DNA of 64,000 bases from positions 415,726-479,725 of the forward strand of contig OY279575.1 of NCBI GenBank assembly GCA_958267355.1, written 5' to 3'. A program made the translations under genes and the position numbers. Positions 46,462-56,217 of this stretch are shown here, piece by piece; the first letter of the stretch is position 1; each line of letters starts with the position of its first letter. This DNA is from an uncultured Alphaproteobacteria bacterium (GTDB lineage Bacteria > Pseudomonadota > Alphaproteobacteria > JALCBB01). The notes under the pieces were generated by a model. That model made no database searches. It was given only the letters and a program-made list of their open reading frames with translations, and had not been told where the DNA came from.

Positions 46462-47652
46462 ATGGCGAAAGAAAAGTTTGAGCGCAACAAGCCGCACTGT
46501 AACATCGGCACGATTGGTCATGTGGACCACGGCAAGACGACTCTAACCGCCGCTATCACCAAGGTCTTGGCGGAGAAAGGCGGAGCTGAATTCACCGACT
46601 ACGAGCAGATTGATAAAGCTCCTGAAGAAAAGGCGCGGGGGATTACGATTTCTACTTCGCATGTGGAGTATGAAACCGAAAACCGCCACTACGCCCATGT
46701 GGATTGTCCGGGTCACGCAGACTATGTGAAGAATATGATTACAGGGGCTGCGCAAATGGATGGGGCGGTGCTGGTTGTGTCAGCAACTGATGGGCCTATG
46801 CCGCAGACTCGTGAGCATATTTTGCTTGCGCGTCAGGTGGGAGTTCCTGCCCTAGTGGTGTTCTTGAACAAATGCGACCAAGTGGATGATGCTGAGCTTT
46901 TGGACTTGGTAGAAGTGGAAGTGCAAGAACTTCTAAGCAAGTATGAATTTCCGGGAGATGAAATTCCGATTATCCGTGGGTCAGCACTCAAGGCTTTGGA
47001 AGGCGATAGTGGCGCACTTGGCACGGAAGCGATTATGAAGCTGATGGAGCAGGTAGATGCTTATGTTCCCCAGCCGCAACGCCCGAAGGATCAGCCGTTC
47101 TTGATGCCGATTGAAGATGTGTTTTCCATTTCGGGTCGTGGCACGGTGGTTACGGGTCGTGTGGAGCAAGGTGTTATCAATGTTGGTGAAGAAGTGGAAA
47201 TTGTCGGTATCAAGGACACTTCTAAGACTACGGTGACGGGCGTGGAAATGTTCCGCAAGCTGTTAGATACGGGTGAAGCGGGAGATAACATTGGCGCACT
47301 GTTGCGGGGTGTTGAGCGTGATGGTGTGGAACGCGGACAGGTTTTAGCGAAGCCAGGTACGATTACACCCCATACGGAGTTTGAAGCTGAAGTTTATATC
47401 TTGACGAAAGAAGAAGGCGGGAGACACACGCCGTTTTTTGGCAATTATCGTCCGCAGTTTTACTTTCGCACAACGGATGTGACGGGCGTGGTTGAGTTGC
47501 CTTCGGGCACGGAGATGGTGATGCCAGGGGACAATGTAAGTTTTAAGGCGAAGTTGATTGCTCCGATTGCGATGGACGAAGGCTTACGCTTTGCCATTCG
47601 TGAAGGGGGCAGAACTGTTGGTGCGGGCGTGGTGTCCAAGGTGATGAAGTAA
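46462..47652 (+). CDS. tuf: Elongation factor Tu (copy 2)
   Basis: 396 residues, same protein as copy 1 at 29361-30551, in its usual str-operon place after fusA. Nucleotide differences from copy 1 are scattered and synonymous. Similarity stops exactly at the start and stop codons, which fits gene conversion limited to the coding region. AAAGGAG at 46447-46453 precedes the ATG. Confidence 0.98.
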   Translation: MAKEKFERNKPHCNIGTIGHVDHGKTTLTAAITKVLAEKGGAEFTDYEQIDKAPEEKARGITISTSHVEYETENRHYAHVDCPGHADYVKNMITGAAQMDGAVLVVSATDGPMPQTREHILLARQVGVPALVVFLNKCDQVDDAELLDLVEVEVQELLSKYEFPGDEIPIIRGSALKALEGDSGALGTEAIMKLMEQVDAYVPQPQRPKDQPFLMPIEDVFSISGRGTVVTGRVEQGVINVGEEVEIVGIKDTSKTTVTGVEMFRKLLDTGEAGDNIGALLRGVERDGVERGQVLAKPGTITPHTEFEAEVYILTKEEGGRHTPFFGNYRPQFYFRTTDVTGVVELPSGTEMVMPGDNVSFKAKLIAPIAMDEGLRFAIREGGRTVGAGVVSKVMK

Positions 47653-47715
47653 GCGCAACCAGAAGACAACAAGCACGACACAAGCACGGCACAAGCACGA
47701 CGGGGGAACAGGGTT

Positions 47716-48033
47716 ATGGCAACGCAGGATATCCGCATACGGCTTCGCGCTTTTGATAGGCGCATTCTAGACCAATCGGTGCGCGAAATCGTGGATACCG
47801 CTCTGCGCACAGGTGCGCGTTTGCGCGGGCCCATACCCCTGCCAACAAAGATTGAACGTTTCACCGTAAATCGCTCTCCGCATGTAGATAAGAAAAGCCG
47901 CGAGCAATTTGAAATTCGCACCCACAAACGCCTGCTGGATATCGTAGACCCAACTTCTAACACCGTAGACGCACTGATGAAGATTGAATTGCCCGCAGGC
48001 GTAGATGTTGAACTGAAACAGATGCAAGGCTAA
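47716..48033 (+). CDS. rpsJ: 30S ribosomal protein S10
   Basis: 105 residues, first of the S10 operon. [22 protein letters not shown] and the loop [32 protein letters not shown] (split) are typical. The preceding 63 bp has 'acaagcacg(a/g)c' repeats. Its TAA overlaps the rplC ATG by one base. Confidence 0.97.
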   Translation: MATQDIRIRLRAFDRRILDQSVREIVDTALRTGARLRGPIPLPTKIERFTVNRSPHVDKKSREQFEIRTHKRLLDIVDPTSNTVDALMKIELPAGVDVELKQMQG

Positions 48034-49055
48034 TGACACAACCCGCCCATCGCACGGGACTCATCGCCCGCAAGGTTGGAATGACGCAAGTCTTCCGCGA
48101 AGACGGAAGACGTGTGTCAGCAACACTCCTGCATGTAGATGATTGCCGTGTTGTCGGCGTACGCAAGCTTGAAACAGATGGCTACACAGCTGTCTGCCTT
48201 GGCGCAGGCTCGCGGAAAGAAAAACGCGTCGCCAAACCACAACGGGTGGAATACGCCAAGCAAGGGTTAACGCCCGCCGCAACAGTGCGCGAGTTTCGGG
48301 TGCAGAGCGAAGAAGCTTTACCGCCAATCGGAGCGGCTTTGTCTCCGCAACACTTCGCAGTCGGACAGTTCGTAGATATCGCAGGCGTAACCAAGGGGCG
48401 GGGCTTTGCAGGCTCCATGAAACGCCACGGCTTCGGCGGCGGACGCGCCAGCCACGGCACTTCAGTTTCCCACCGCGCCCACGGCTCAACAGGACAACAC
48501 CAAGACCCAGGCCGAGTCTTCAAGAACAAAAAAATGGCAGGGCATATGGGTGCCCGCCGCCGCACAGCGTTAAACCTAGAAGTTCTTGCCACTGATCCCG
48601 AAGCAGGAATTCTGGTGGTTTCAGGCTCCGTGCCTGGGGCTGACCAAACTTGGGTTTTGGTTCGTGATGCTGTGAAGCGTGAAGCTCCGAAGGACTTGCC
48701 CTTTCCTGCCGCTCTGATGGGCGATTCGCCACCAAGCGAAGAAGCCGAGCAGGAAAACACAGAAAAAGCTCCTGTAGAAGCTCCTGAAGCCGCTACAGAA
48801 GCCCCAGAAGCCGTTGAAGTCAACACCCCAGCACAAGAAGAATCGGCTCAGGAAGCCACAGAAGCCGCCACAGAAGCACAAAAAGCCACAGGAGCAGATA
48901 CAGCAGAAGCGAAAGGCGAATCGGCTCCAGAAGCGGCAGAAGCTGAAGCCACAGCAAAAGGCGAAGATTCAGCAGATGATGCGACAGGTGATACGGCAGA
49001 CAATTCCGCCAGCGATGGAGCAGACGCTAAGAAAAAAGAAGGGGACAAAAAATGA
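48033..49055 (+). CDS. rplC: 50S ribosomal protein L3 with long Ala/Glu-rich C-terminal extension
   Basis: 340 residues against about 210-240 for usual L3. The ribosomal core (residues 1 to about 225) is intact: GLIARKVGMTQVFREDG, GKGRGFAGSMKRHGF-type segment, and the loop STGQHQDPGRVFKNKKMAGH with the glutamine methylated in other bacteria. About 115 residues of Ala/Glu/Thr/Asp low-complexity sequence follow (EAPEAATEAPEAVE-type repeats) ending in KKKEGDKK. The tail is acidic, unlike a normal ribosomal extension. The stop overlaps rplD (ATGA). Confidence 0.95.
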   Translation: MTQPAHRTGLIARKVGMTQVFREDGRRVSATLLHVDDCRVVGVRKLETDGYTAVCLGAGSRKEKRVAKPQRVEYAKQGLTPAATVREFRVQSEEALPPIGAALSPQHFAVGQFVDIAGVTKGRGFAGSMKRHGFGGGRASHGTSVSHRAHGSTGQHQDPGRVFKNKKMAGHMGARRRTALNLEVLATDPEAGILVVSGSVPGADQTWVLVRDAVKREAPKDLPFPAALMGDSPPSEEAEQENTEKAPVEAPEAATEAPEAVEVNTPAQEESAQEATEAATEAQKATGADTAEAKGESAPEAAEAEATAKGEDSADDATGDTADNSASDGADAKKKEGDKK

Positions 49056-49675
49056 AGTGCCCCGTGACCAACCTAGACGGCAAACAAGTTGGCGAAGTGG
49101 ATTTGTCCGACGCAATTTTTGCAGTTCCTGTGCGTAAGGATTTTCTCCACGCCAGTGTGCGCTGGCAGATGGCGCGGTCGCGTAGCGGTACCGCCAAAAC
49201 CAAGGGACGAAGTGAGCTTTCATACTCACGACGTAAAATGTTCCGCCAGAAAGGCACAGGCAATGCCCGCCGTGGAGACAGACGCACAAACATTTTGCGC
49301 GGTGGCGGCACAATGCACGGACCACGTCCTAGAAGTTACGAACATGGCTTGCCAAAGCAGATGCGGCGGGCAGCTTTGAAAGCGGCTCTGTCGTCTAAAG
49401 CCGCAAGCGATGATCTATACATTTTGGACTCAGCAGTCGTGCCAGAAATCAAAACCCGTGATATCGCCAAGAAGTTCAATCAGCACGGCTGGAACAACGC
49501 GCTGTTCTTAGAGCGTGAAGAAAACGCTGACACGAAGTTTTTGCTCTCGGTGCGGAATTTGCCACAGGTGCGTGTGCTTCCGTCGGTGGCGGCGAATGTG
49601 CGGGATATTCTTGCCGCCAAGTCACTGGTCGTGACTCGAGCAGCGTTAGAAGACTTGGAGGCAAGACTATCGTGA
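49052..49675 (+). CDS. rplD: 50S ribosomal protein L4
   Basis: 207 residues. Lines the exit tunnel near its narrowing. SYSRRKMFRQKGTGNARRGD and ILRGGGTMHGPRPRSYEHGL form the tunnel loop; GLPKQMRRAALKAALSSKA is conserved. ATGA overlap with rplC and GTGA overlap with rplW indicate coupled translation. Confidence 0.96.
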   Translation: MKCPVTNLDGKQVGEVDLSDAIFAVPVRKDFLHASVRWQMARSRSGTAKTKGRSELSYSRRKMFRQKGTGNARRGDRRTNILRGGGTMHGPRPRSYEHGLPKQMRRAALKAALSSKAASDDLYILDSAVVPEIKTRDIAKKFNQHGWNNALFLEREENADTKFLLSVRNLPQVRVLPSVAANVRDILAAKSLVVTRAALEDLEARLS

Positions 49676-50007
49676 GTCGTGCTCGCCGTATTCGTCCAGC
49701 ACCACCGCCGCCATCAAAGGGGCGGGCAATGGAGCTTCTGCGCCGCCCTGTGATTACAGAAAAATCCACGCGGGCGGGAGAGCGCAATCAGTATTTCTTT
49801 ATTGTCCCAACCGACGCAAACAAGCAAGAAATCGCCGCCGCCGTGGAGTCGCTTTTCAAGGTGCGTGTGGTTTCTGTAAACACTCTGCGCCAGCAGGGCA
49901 AGGTTAAAGCCCTGCGCGGAGTCGTCGGACAACGAGCCGAAACCAAGAAGGCTATGGTAACTGTCGCGCAAGGACAGATCATAGACTTCGCAGGCGGAAT
50001 CCGCTGA
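49672..50007 (+). CDS. rplW: 50S ribosomal protein L23
   Basis: 111 residues from a GTG at 49672 that overlaps the rplD stop and has GGAGG 10 bases upstream. An ATG at 49729 with AAGGGG gives a 92-residue protein ([17 protein letters not shown]) closer to the usual start. Core motifs [10 protein letters not shown] and [20 protein letters not shown] are present. L23 sits at the tunnel exit and binds SRP and trigger factor. The extra Pro/Arg N-terminus would be unusual. Confidence 0.92.
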   Translation: MSRARRIRPAPPPPSKGRAMELLRRPVITEKSTRAGERNQYFFIVPTDANKQEIAAAVESLFKVRVVSVNTLRQQGKVKALRGVVGQRAETKKAMVTVAQGQIIDFAGGIR

Positions 50008-50021
50008 ACGGAGAATTCATC

Positions 50022-50864
50022 ATGGCGTTGCGTAAATTCCGTCCGATGACTCCTTCCACGCGGGGGCTTGTTCTGGTGGATAAGTCCGAGCTGTGGAAGG
50101 GCAGACCCGTAAAGTCTTTGTCTAAAGGCAAGGCGCGCACAGGCGGACGCAACAATCAAGGACACATCACCGCCGCACACCGTGGCGGGGGACATAAACG
50201 GCGTATCCGCACGATTGACTTCAAACGCCGCGCCTTCGCAGGACAAGAAGGCACGGTTGAGCGGCTGGAATATGATCCTGGGCGCAGTGCTTTTATTGCG
50301 CTTTTGCGGTATCCCGATGGTACGCCTTCGTATATCTTGGCACCGCAGAACTTGGCGGTAGGAGACAAAGTCGTAGCTGACGAACGTGCACCCATTCGGG
50401 TAGGCAATGCGATGGCGTTAAAGTCTATTCCTGAAGGCAGTATGGTGCACAATGTTGAGCTCAAGCCCGGTGCAGGCGGACAGCTTGCCCGTGCCGCAGG
50501 CGGCAAAGCCCAGTATTTGGGCTTAGACCGCGAGCATGCAATTCTGCGCCTTCCTTCGGGAGAAGTGCGGCGTGTCCGCAGTGATTGCTGGGCAACTTTA
50601 GGCGAGCTATCCAACTCTGACCGTATGAATGTTTCATACGGCAAGGCAGGGCGAAGGCGACACCTTGGTCGTCGCCCTGTTGTGCGTGGTGTAGCGATGA
50701 ATCCGATTGACCATCCGCACGGTGGCGGCGAAGGAAAAACTTCAGGCGGAAGACACCCCGTCAATCGCAAAGGCAAACCAACAAAAGGCTTCAAAACCCG
50801 TCGCAACAGGCGGAGCGATAAAATGATAGTCCGCCGCCGCAATCTGCGTCGTGGCGGACGCTAA
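50022..50864 (+). CDS. rplB: 50S ribosomal protein L2
   Basis: 280 residues. Peptidyl-transferase-region protein. [19 protein letters not shown], the RNA-binding centre, and the conserved [19 protein letters not shown] with the essential histidine are present. Normal length and C-terminus. Confidence 0.98.
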   Translation: MALRKFRPMTPSTRGLVLVDKSELWKGRPVKSLSKGKARTGGRNNQGHITAAHRGGGHKRRIRTIDFKRRAFAGQEGTVERLEYDPGRSAFIALLRYPDGTPSYILAPQNLAVGDKVVADERAPIRVGNAMALKSIPEGSMVHNVELKPGAGGQLARAAGGKAQYLGLDREHAILRLPSGEVRRVRSDCWATLGELSNSDRMNVSYGKAGRRRHLGRRPVVRGVAMNPIDHPHGGGEGKTSGGRHPVNRKGKPTKGFKTRRNRRSDKMIVRRRNLRRGGR

Positions 50865-50898
50865 GCAGAACAGGCAGAACACAGGGTAGAGACTCGCA

Positions 50899-51168
50899 AT
50901 GGCACGTTCACTTTGGAAAGGCCCATTCGTAGATGGCTATCTGCTGAAAAAGGCAGAAGCCGCTCGTGCATCAGGACGCAATCAAGTTATTCGCACTTGG
51001 TCGCGGCGGTCTACGATTATGCCGCAGTTTGTCGGGCTAACTTTTGGCGTGCATAACGGACGCAAATTCATCCCTGTGCTGGTAACCGAGCATATGGTCG
51101 GACACAAGTTCGGAGAATTTGCTCCGACTCGTACTTTCAACGCCCACGCAGGCAATAAGTCTTCGTAA
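50899..51168 (+). CDS. rpsS: 30S ribosomal protein S19
   Basis: 89 residues. [20 protein letters not shown] start, [20 protein letters not shown] and [20 protein letters not shown]. Forms a complex with S13 in the 30S head. Normal length. Confidence 0.97.
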   Translation: MARSLWKGPFVDGYLLKKAEAARASGRNQVIRTWSRRSTIMPQFVGLTFGVHNGRKFIPVLVTEHMVGHKFGEFAPTRTFNAHAGNKSS

Positions 51169-51180
51169 GGAAGCACGACA

Positions 51181-51549
51181 ATGGGTAAGCGCAAAGCACA
51201 ACGCCGACTTGCGGACAACGAAGCCATGGCAGTTTCGTTAAATATTCGCACAGGCGGACAGCGGCTTAACGAAGTCGCGGAAACCATCCGTGGCAAGCCC
51301 GTTGAAACCGCAATCGCAACCTTGCGCTTTAGTCGGCGACGGGTTGCAGCGGAAGCTTTAAAAACTCTGCGTTCGGCGATTGCCAACGCAGAGAATAACC
51401 ACAACTTAGACCCTGACCGACTCTATGTTGCACACGCTTATGTCGGTAAGGGAATTGTTATGAAACGTTGGCGGCCAGCTTCAAAGGGGCGAGCTGCACC
51501 TATCTTAAAGCCGTTCAGTCGCCTTACGGTGATTGTCCGCGAACGCTAA
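51181..51549 (+). CDS. rplV: 50S ribosomal protein L22
   Basis: 122 residues. Tunnel-lining protein. The central helices ([20 protein letters not shown]) and the beta-hairpin [20 protein letters not shown] fit L22. Macrolide-relevant loop without obvious insertions. Confidence 0.96.
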   Translation: MGKRKAQRRLADNEAMAVSLNIRTGGQRLNEVAETIRGKPVETAIATLRFSRRRVAAEALKTLRSAIANAENNHNLDPDRLYVAHAYVGKGIVMKRWRPASKGRAAPILKPFSRLTVIVRER

Positions 51550-51573
51550 AGGATTTAACGCTAAGGATTCATT

Positions 51574-52263
51574 ATGGGACAGAAAGTTTCACCCATCGGA
51601 CTACGGGTCGGTATCAACCGCACCTGGGACTCGCGTTGGTTCGCGCGTAAGGAATACCCTGAGCTTCTACGCCAAGATGTAGCAATCCGCTCATTCTTGG
51701 AAAAGCGTTTGGAGCAAGCAGGGGTATCGCGAATTGTCATTGAACGGCCATCGCGGCGGGCGCGGATTACCATCCACACGGCGCGTCCGGGTATTGTCAT
51801 CGGCAAAAAAGGAGCCGACATAGAAGAATTGCGGAAAAAGCTCCGCACACTCACCAACGACGAGCCAATCCTTAACATCGTGGAAATCCGCAAGCCTGAA
51901 ATTGATGCACGGCTTGTTGCAGAAAGTATTGCCCAACAACTTGAAAAACGCGTGGCATTCCGTCGGGCGATGAAACGCGCCATGCAGGGAGCTATGCGCT
52001 TAGGCGCACAGGGAATTCGCATCAACTGCGGTGGCAGATTGGGCGGAGCCGAAATCGCTCGCACCGAATGGTACCGCGAGGGACGAGTCCCCTTACACAC
52101 CCTGCGCGCCGACATTGATTACGGGCAAGCCACTGCCTTCACCACCTACGGCACCTGTGGCGTCAAAGTCTGGATCTTCAAAGGCGAAATTATGGTCCAC
52201 GACCCAATGGCTCAGGAACGCCGCTCGGCAGAAATTCAAAGCGGCCCAGCGGGCAGGCTTTAA
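51574..52263 (+). CDS. rpsC: 30S ribosomal protein S3
   Basis: 229 residues. [20 protein letters not shown] start, KH domain with [19 protein letters not shown], and C-terminal [20 protein letters not shown] and [15 protein letters not shown]. mRNA-entry helicase component of the 30S subunit. Normal length. Confidence 0.98.
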   Translation: MGQKVSPIGLRVGINRTWDSRWFARKEYPELLRQDVAIRSFLEKRLEQAGVSRIVIERPSRRARITIHTARPGIVIGKKGADIEELRKKLRTLTNDEPILNIVEIRKPEIDARLVAESIAQQLEKRVAFRRAMKRAMQGAMRLGAQGIRINCGGRLGGAEIARTEWYREGRVPLHTLRADIDYGQATAFTTYGTCGVKVWIFKGEIMVHDPMAQERRSAEIQSGPAGRL

Positions 52264-52306
52264 GTCAAAGCTAAAGACAGATTAGACAGGTTAGAAAGCA
52301 AAAACC

Positions 52307-52720
52307 ATGCAACAGCCTAAGAAATACCGCTGGCGAAAACAGCACAAAGGCCGAATTCACGGCACAGCACAGGCGGGTGCATCTCTCAACTTCGGAGCCT
52401 ACGGACTCAAAGCCGTAGAACCAGGCCGACTTTCAGCGCGTCAGATTGAAGCTTCCCGCCGTGCCATTACCCGCCATATGAAGCGGGCGGGGCGTTTGTG
52501 GATTCGTGTCTTTCCTGATGTTCCTGTTTCTAAGAAGCCAATTGAAGTGCGTATGGGTTCGGGCAAGGGCTCGGTTGAGTGGTGGGCTGTGCGTGTGCGT
52601 CCAGGGCGTATTTTGTTTGAGCTGGACGGTATTGATGAAGACATTGCCCGCGAAGCCTTTCGTCTGGCTTCTTCCAAATTGCCTGTGCGTACAACTTTTG
52701 TCCGCCGCTCAGGAGATTAA
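52307..52720 (+). CDS. rplP: 50S ribosomal protein L16
   Basis: 137 residues. [19 protein letters not shown] opening (normally RTKYRKxxKGR), [20 protein letters not shown], and [16 protein letters not shown]. Assembles late near the A-site tRNA. Normal length; 6 bp before rpmC. Confidence 0.97.
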   Translation: MQQPKKYRWRKQHKGRIHGTAQAGASLNFGAYGLKAVEPGRLSARQIEASRRAITRHMKRAGRLWIRVFPDVPVSKKPIEVRMGSGKGSVEWWAVRVRPGRILFELDGIDEDIAREAFRLASSKLPVRTTFVRRSGD

Positions 52721-52725
52721 GCACC

Positions 52726-52941
52726 ATGGCAAAGCCAATTTCCGAACTGCGCGGCAAGGGTGCGACTGAGCTTAAAGCCCGTTTGGCTGAGTTGCGGCGC
52801 GAGTCCTTAAACTTGCGTTTCCAACAGGCAAGCGGACAACTTGAAAACACAGCGCGTCGTCGGCAAGTGCGGCGTGACATTGCGCGTGTGCGTACTTTGT
52901 TGTCGCAAGCCGCAAAACCTGCCACACACAAAAAGAACTAG
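52726..52941 (+). CDS. rpmC: 50S ribosomal protein L29
   Basis: 71 residues, two-helix coiled protein: [20 protein letters not shown] and [20 protein letters not shown]. Near the tunnel exit beside L23. Confidence 0.95.
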   Translation: MAKPISELRGKGATELKARLAELRRESLNLRFQQASGQLENTARRRQVRRDIARVRTLLSQAAKPATHKKN

Positions 52942-52955
52942 GGTGAAAAACGACA

Positions 52956-53249
52956 ATGCCTGCGCGTGAACTCAAAGGAACTGTAGTCTCAAACCGTGGC
53001 GACAAGACCGCGGTAGTCCGCGTGGAGCGGCGCGTTCTGCATCCTGTGCAGAAGAAGTTTATTCGCCGTAGCAAGAAGTACCATGTGCACGACGAGAAAA
53101 ACATCTGCCAGATTGGCGACACGGTGCGTATTCGTGAAGTGCCGCCGATTTCTAAATTGAAGTCTTGGCTTTTGGTAGAGCGTCAAGAAGCCACAGCGAG
53201 CCAAGCAGGCACCAACACACAGCAAACTAAATCGGGAGGCGAAAAATGA
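52956..53249 (+). CDS. rpsQ: 30S ribosomal protein S17
   Basis: 97 residues, about 15-20 longer than many S17 because of a Gln/Thr/Ser-rich tail. OB-fold core [20 protein letters not shown] and [20 protein letters not shown]. Stop overlaps rplN (ATGA). Confidence 0.96.
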   Translation: MPARELKGTVVSNRGDKTAVVRVERRVLHPVQKKFIRRSKKYHVHDEKNICQIGDTVRIREVPPISKLKSWLLVERQEATASQAGTNTQQTKSGGEK

Positions 53250-53614
53250 TTCAGCCACAATCCCGCTTAGAAGTCGCCGACAACTCGGGTGCGCGTGAAG
53301 TCTACTGCGTCAAGGTGCTGGGTGGCTCTAAGCGTCGCTATGCCGCAGTCGGAGATGTAATCGTGGTCAGCGTCAAAGAAGCCATTCCACGCGGACGCGT
53401 AAAGAAAGGCGATGTGCATCGTGCTGTGATTGTCCGCACGGCGTATGACATTCACCGTCCTGATGGTAGCAGCATTCGCTTTGACAAAAACGCGGCAGTT
53501 TTGATTGACAAGCAGAACGAGCCAATCGGCACACGGATTTTTGGTCCTGTGACTCGTGAGTTGCGGAGTCAGCGGTTTATGAAAATTGTCTCGCTGGCAC
53601 CTGAAGTGCTTTGA
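53246..53614 (+). CDS. rplN: 50S ribosomal protein L14
   Basis: 122 residues. [20 protein letters not shown] start, [20 protein letters not shown] and [20 protein letters not shown] end. Interface protein contacting 16S rRNA and silencing factor RsfS in other bacteria. Normal length. Confidence 0.98.
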   Translation: MIQPQSRLEVADNSGAREVYCVKVLGGSKRRYAAVGDVIVVSVKEAIPRGRVKKGDVHRAVIVRTAYDIHRPDGSSIRFDKNAAVLIDKQNEPIGTRIFGPVTRELRSQRFMKIVSLAPEVL

Positions 53615-53616
53615 GA

Positions 53617-53686
53617 GACAAGCAGAGACCAACAAAGACAAACAGAGACAAGCAAAAACCAACAGCGACAAGCAAAAACCAACAGC
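53617..53686. repeat. 20-bp repeat between rplN and rplX
   Basis: GACAAGCAAAAACCAACAGC occurs at 53647 and 53667, with a degenerate unit at 53617 (GACAAGCAGAGACCAACAAA) and a half unit at 53637. These fill much of the 117-bp gap; gaps in this operon are otherwise short. Confidence 0.7.
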
Positions 53687-53731
53687 AACACGAGTCACAA
53701 GCAAACGGCAAGCAGAAACGGAACGCAAAAA

Positions 53732-54049
53732 ATGAAGCGCAAAATCCGCAAAGGAGACAAGGTACTGGTTCTGACAGGGCGCGACCGTGGCCGTCAGGGA
53801 GAAGTCTTGCGTGTCTTGCCAAAAGAAGACCGAGTCGTTGTCCGTGGCATTGCTACGGTCAAGCGGCATCAGCGTCCGACTGCGAACACGCCAGGCGGAA
53901 TTGATACCCGTGAGTCGGCAATTCACATTTCTAATGTTGCTTTGATAGATCCCGAGTCGGGCAAGCCAACTCGTGTGCGTCTGCAACGCGACAAAGAAGG
54001 AAACCCACGCCGCATTGCCGTGCGTTCGGGCAAACAGATAGAAGCATGA
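53732..54049 (+). CDS. rplX: 50S ribosomal protein L24
   Basis: 105 residues. KOW motif [20 protein letters not shown] with [17 protein letters not shown], then [20 protein letters not shown]. Early assembly protein. The stop overlaps the rplE ATG (ATGA). Confidence 0.96.
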   Translation: MKRKIRKGDKVLVLTGRDRGRQGEVLRVLPKEDRVVVRGIATVKRHQRPTANTPGGIDTRESAIHISNVALIDPESGKPTRVRLQRDKEGNPRRIAVRSGKQIEA

Positions 54050-54690
54050 GCGAAGTTCAAGGCACAGACGCTGTAGAAGCTCCTACGCAGGCGACAAGCC
54101 CGAGTGGAGCCACAGAAGCCGTGGCTACCAATAGGCAAGGCGCGGGTTCTGTGCCGCGTCTTCTGCAGTACTATCGTGATGAGCTACGCGGCAAGCTAAT
54201 CGAGCAGTTTGGCTACAAAAACATTTTTGAAGTGCCGCAGATTGAAAAAATTGTCCTCAATATGGGAGTCGGAGAAGCCGCTCGCGACCAGCGCAAAATT
54301 GAAGGCGCATTGCGCGACTTGACCTTGATTGCGGGGCAACGGGCTGTGCCTTGTACAGCACGTCGCTCGGTGGCGACTTTCAAGTTGCGTGAAGGGCAAA
54401 AGATCGGATGCAAGGTGACTCTGCGTGGGCGGCGTGCCTATGAGTTTTTAGACCGCTTGGTGCAGGTGGCTTTGCCACGGGTGCGCGACTTTCGCGGACT
54501 TTCTGCTCGTTCCTTTGATGGACGCGGCAACTATGCCTTTGGCTTGTCCGAGCAGATTACCTTTCCTGAAATTGATTACGACACCATTGAAGACATTCGC
54601 GGCTTGGATATTGTCATTTGCACAACCGCCAAGACCAACGAAGAAGCCAAGGCACTGTTGCAGGGCTTTCAGTTTCCGTTTCGCGATTAG
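54046..54690 (+). CDS. rplE: 50S ribosomal protein L5
   Basis: 214 residues; about 35 residues at the N-terminus (Ala/Thr/Ser-rich) are extra compared with the usual 180. The core begins [20 protein letters not shown], with [40 protein letters not shown] and the C-terminal [20 protein letters not shown]. 5S rRNA-binding protein. The ATGA overlap with rplX supports the long start. Confidence 0.96.
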   Translation: MSEVQGTDAVEAPTQATSPSGATEAVATNRQGAGSVPRLLQYYRDELRGKLIEQFGYKNIFEVPQIEKIVLNMGVGEAARDQRKIEGALRDLTLIAGQRAVPCTARRSVATFKLREGQKIGCKVTLRGRRAYEFLDRLVQVALPRVRDFRGLSARSFDGRGNYAFGLSEQITFPEIDYDTIEDIRGLDIVICTTAKTNEEAKALLQGFQFPFRD

Positions 54691-54881
54691 CACAGAAGAA
54701 GCCCAGAGCAGACACACAGAAGAAGCCTAGAGCAGACACACAGAAGAAGCCTAGAGCAGACACACAGAAGAAGCCTAGAGCAGACACACAGAAGAAGCCC
54801 AGAGCAGACACACAGAAAAAGCCCAGAGCAGACGCACAGAAGAAGTCCAGAGCAGACGCACAGAAGAAACCTAAAGAAGAC
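54690..54881. repeat. 24-bp tandem repeat, 8 copies, between rplE and rpsN
   Basis: Eight units of ACACAGAAGAAGCCTAGAGC plus AGAC (24 bp) run from the rplE stop codon to 24 bp before rpsN. Units 2-4 are identical; the others differ by 1-5 bases and decay is greatest at the right end. The period is a multiple of three, so a plus-strand frame (ADTQKKPR repeat) and a minus-strand frame stay open, but neither has a separate ribosome site. Confidence 0.92.
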
Positions 54882-54904
54882 ACAAGAAAGCACAGGAAGA
54901 CACA

Positions 54905-55210
54905 ATGGCGCGAAAAGCACTCATAGAAAAAGAAAAGCGGCGCAAGCAGCTTGCAACACGCTATGCCGCCAAGCGCAAGCGGTTGAAAGCGATTGTGCAT
55001 AACCGCGCAACTTCACCCGAAGAGCGGTTTGAAGCAGCACTGCAGTTGCAATCCATTCCGCGGAATGCAGCACCTGTGCGCCAGCGTAATCGTTGCTCGC
55101 AGACAGGCAGACCGCGGGGTTACTATCGGCGTTTTGGCTTGTCGCGTCTTGCCTTGCGCGAGATGGCTTCCGATGGGCGACTGCCCGGCGTAATCAAATC
55201 CAGTTGGTAA
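54905..55210 (+). CDS. rpsN: 30S ribosomal protein S14
   Basis: 101 residues, the long zinc-free form: [20 protein letters not shown] start, [20 protein letters not shown], and [18 protein letters not shown] end. No CxxC pairs. AGGAAG precedes the ATG, right after the 24-bp repeat array. Confidence 0.97.
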   Translation: MARKALIEKEKRRKQLATRYAAKRKRLKAIVHNRATSPEERFEAALQLQSIPRNAAPVRQRNRCSQTGRPRGYYRRFGLSRLALREMASDGRLPGVIKSSW

Positions 55211-55227
55211 AGGGGAGAAAGCACACA

Positions 55228-55635
55228 ATGTCTTTAAGTGATCCTCTCGGCGATATGCTAACCCGTATCCGCAACAGCCAGCGTCGGGGCTTGGCGCGTG
55301 TGCGGATTCCGTCTTCGCGCTTGCATCGCAATGTCCTAGAAGTCTTGCGCCGCGAAGGATACATCTCAGGCTGGCAAGAAGTAGAGAAAAAAATCGCCCG
55401 CGGCACAGCGATTGAATTTGAAGTTATGCTGAAATACCACGAAGGTGCACCTGTCATTCGCAGGATTGACAGGGTTTCGCGTCCAGGACGGCGAATTTAT
55501 GCCCGCCATCGTGAGCTTCCGCGTGTTGCGGGAGGGCTTGGCATTTCTATTCTCTCCACTTCACGCGGGGTTCTGGCTGACCACGAAGCCGATGAAGCCC
55601 GTGTCGGCGGCGAAGTTTTGTGTCAGGTTTTCTAA
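55228..55635 (+). CDS. rpsH: 30S ribosomal protein S8
   Basis: 135 residues from the ATG at 55228 (GGGGAG upstream); the frame is open farther 5' but overlaps rpsN. SLSDPLGDMLTRIRNSQRRG start, and GGLGISILSTSRGVLADHEA with C-terminal GGEVLCQVF. Binds the 16S central domain and represses the spc operon in E. coli. Confidence 0.96.
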   Translation: MSLSDPLGDMLTRIRNSQRRGLARVRIPSSRLHRNVLEVLRREGYISGWQEVEKKIARGTAIEFEVMLKYHEGAPVIRRIDRVSRPGRRIYARHRELPRVAGGLGISILSTSRGVLADHEADEARVGGEVLCQVF

Positions 55636-55671
55636 TTTCCACAACGATTGAACACGAACGCAGAACGAACC

Positions 55672-56205
55672 ATGTCTAGAGTCGGAAGCATGCCAATTCC
55701 TGTGCCTGATGGCGTGGAAGTGCGTTTAGAAAAAAACGCGCTTCACGCTAAAGGCAAGGCAGGGCAGAGAAGTTACAACTTGCCTCGCGAAGTAGAAGTG
55801 GCTTCTGCTGACGGGCAGATTGTGGTGACTCCGCGTGGGAACTCCAAGCGGGTGCGGCAGATTTGGGGCACGACTCGGGCTAACCTTGCGCGTTTGATAG
55901 CGGGAGTGCACACACCCTTTGAGCGGCGACTTGAAATTGAAGGAGTCGGATACCGTGCCCAAGTGCGCGGACGCGAACTGGTTTTGAACTTAGGCTTTAG
56001 CCACGAAGTCATCTACGCCATTCCTGATGGAATTGAGATCAAAGCTGCCAAGCCAACGGAACTGCTCGTCACAGGAATTGATTGGCAACAAGTCGGACAA
56101 GTCGCCGCAGTCATTCGTGCCTATCGTCCGCCCGAGCCGTATAAGGGTAAGGGTGTGCGCTATGCAGGCGAGCATGTACGGCGCAAAGAAGGCAAGAAGA
56201 AGTAA
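55672..56205 (+). CDS. rplF: 50S ribosomal protein L6
   Basis: 177 residues from the ATG at 55672 (SRVGSMPIPVPDGVEV); an ATG-like start at 55648 adds 8 residues. Two similar domains; the C-terminal part has LELNLGFSH-type strand (LVLNLGFSHEVIYAIPDGIE) and RAYRPPEPYKGKGVRYAGEH. Located at the GTPase centre. Confidence 0.96.
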   Translation: MSRVGSMPIPVPDGVEVRLEKNALHAKGKAGQRSYNLPREVEVASADGQIVVTPRGNSKRVRQIWGTTRANLARLIAGVHTPFERRLEIEGVGYRAQVRGRELVLNLGFSHEVIYAIPDGIEIKAAKPTELLVTGIDWQQVGQVAAVIRAYRPPEPYKGKGVRYAGEHVRRKEGKKK

Positions 56206-56217
56206 AGGGTAAAGACC

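Noticed and set aside
46283..46546. Plus-strand frame with LPCRFCL/LQVLSCKFC repeats before tuf
   Set aside because: It is a product of the 14-bp repeat and runs out of frame into tuf.
54618..54926. Plus-strand frame encoding ADTQKKPR repeats
   Set aside because: It is open only because the 24-bp repeat is a multiple of three. It starts inside rplE and has no ribosome site or homology pattern.
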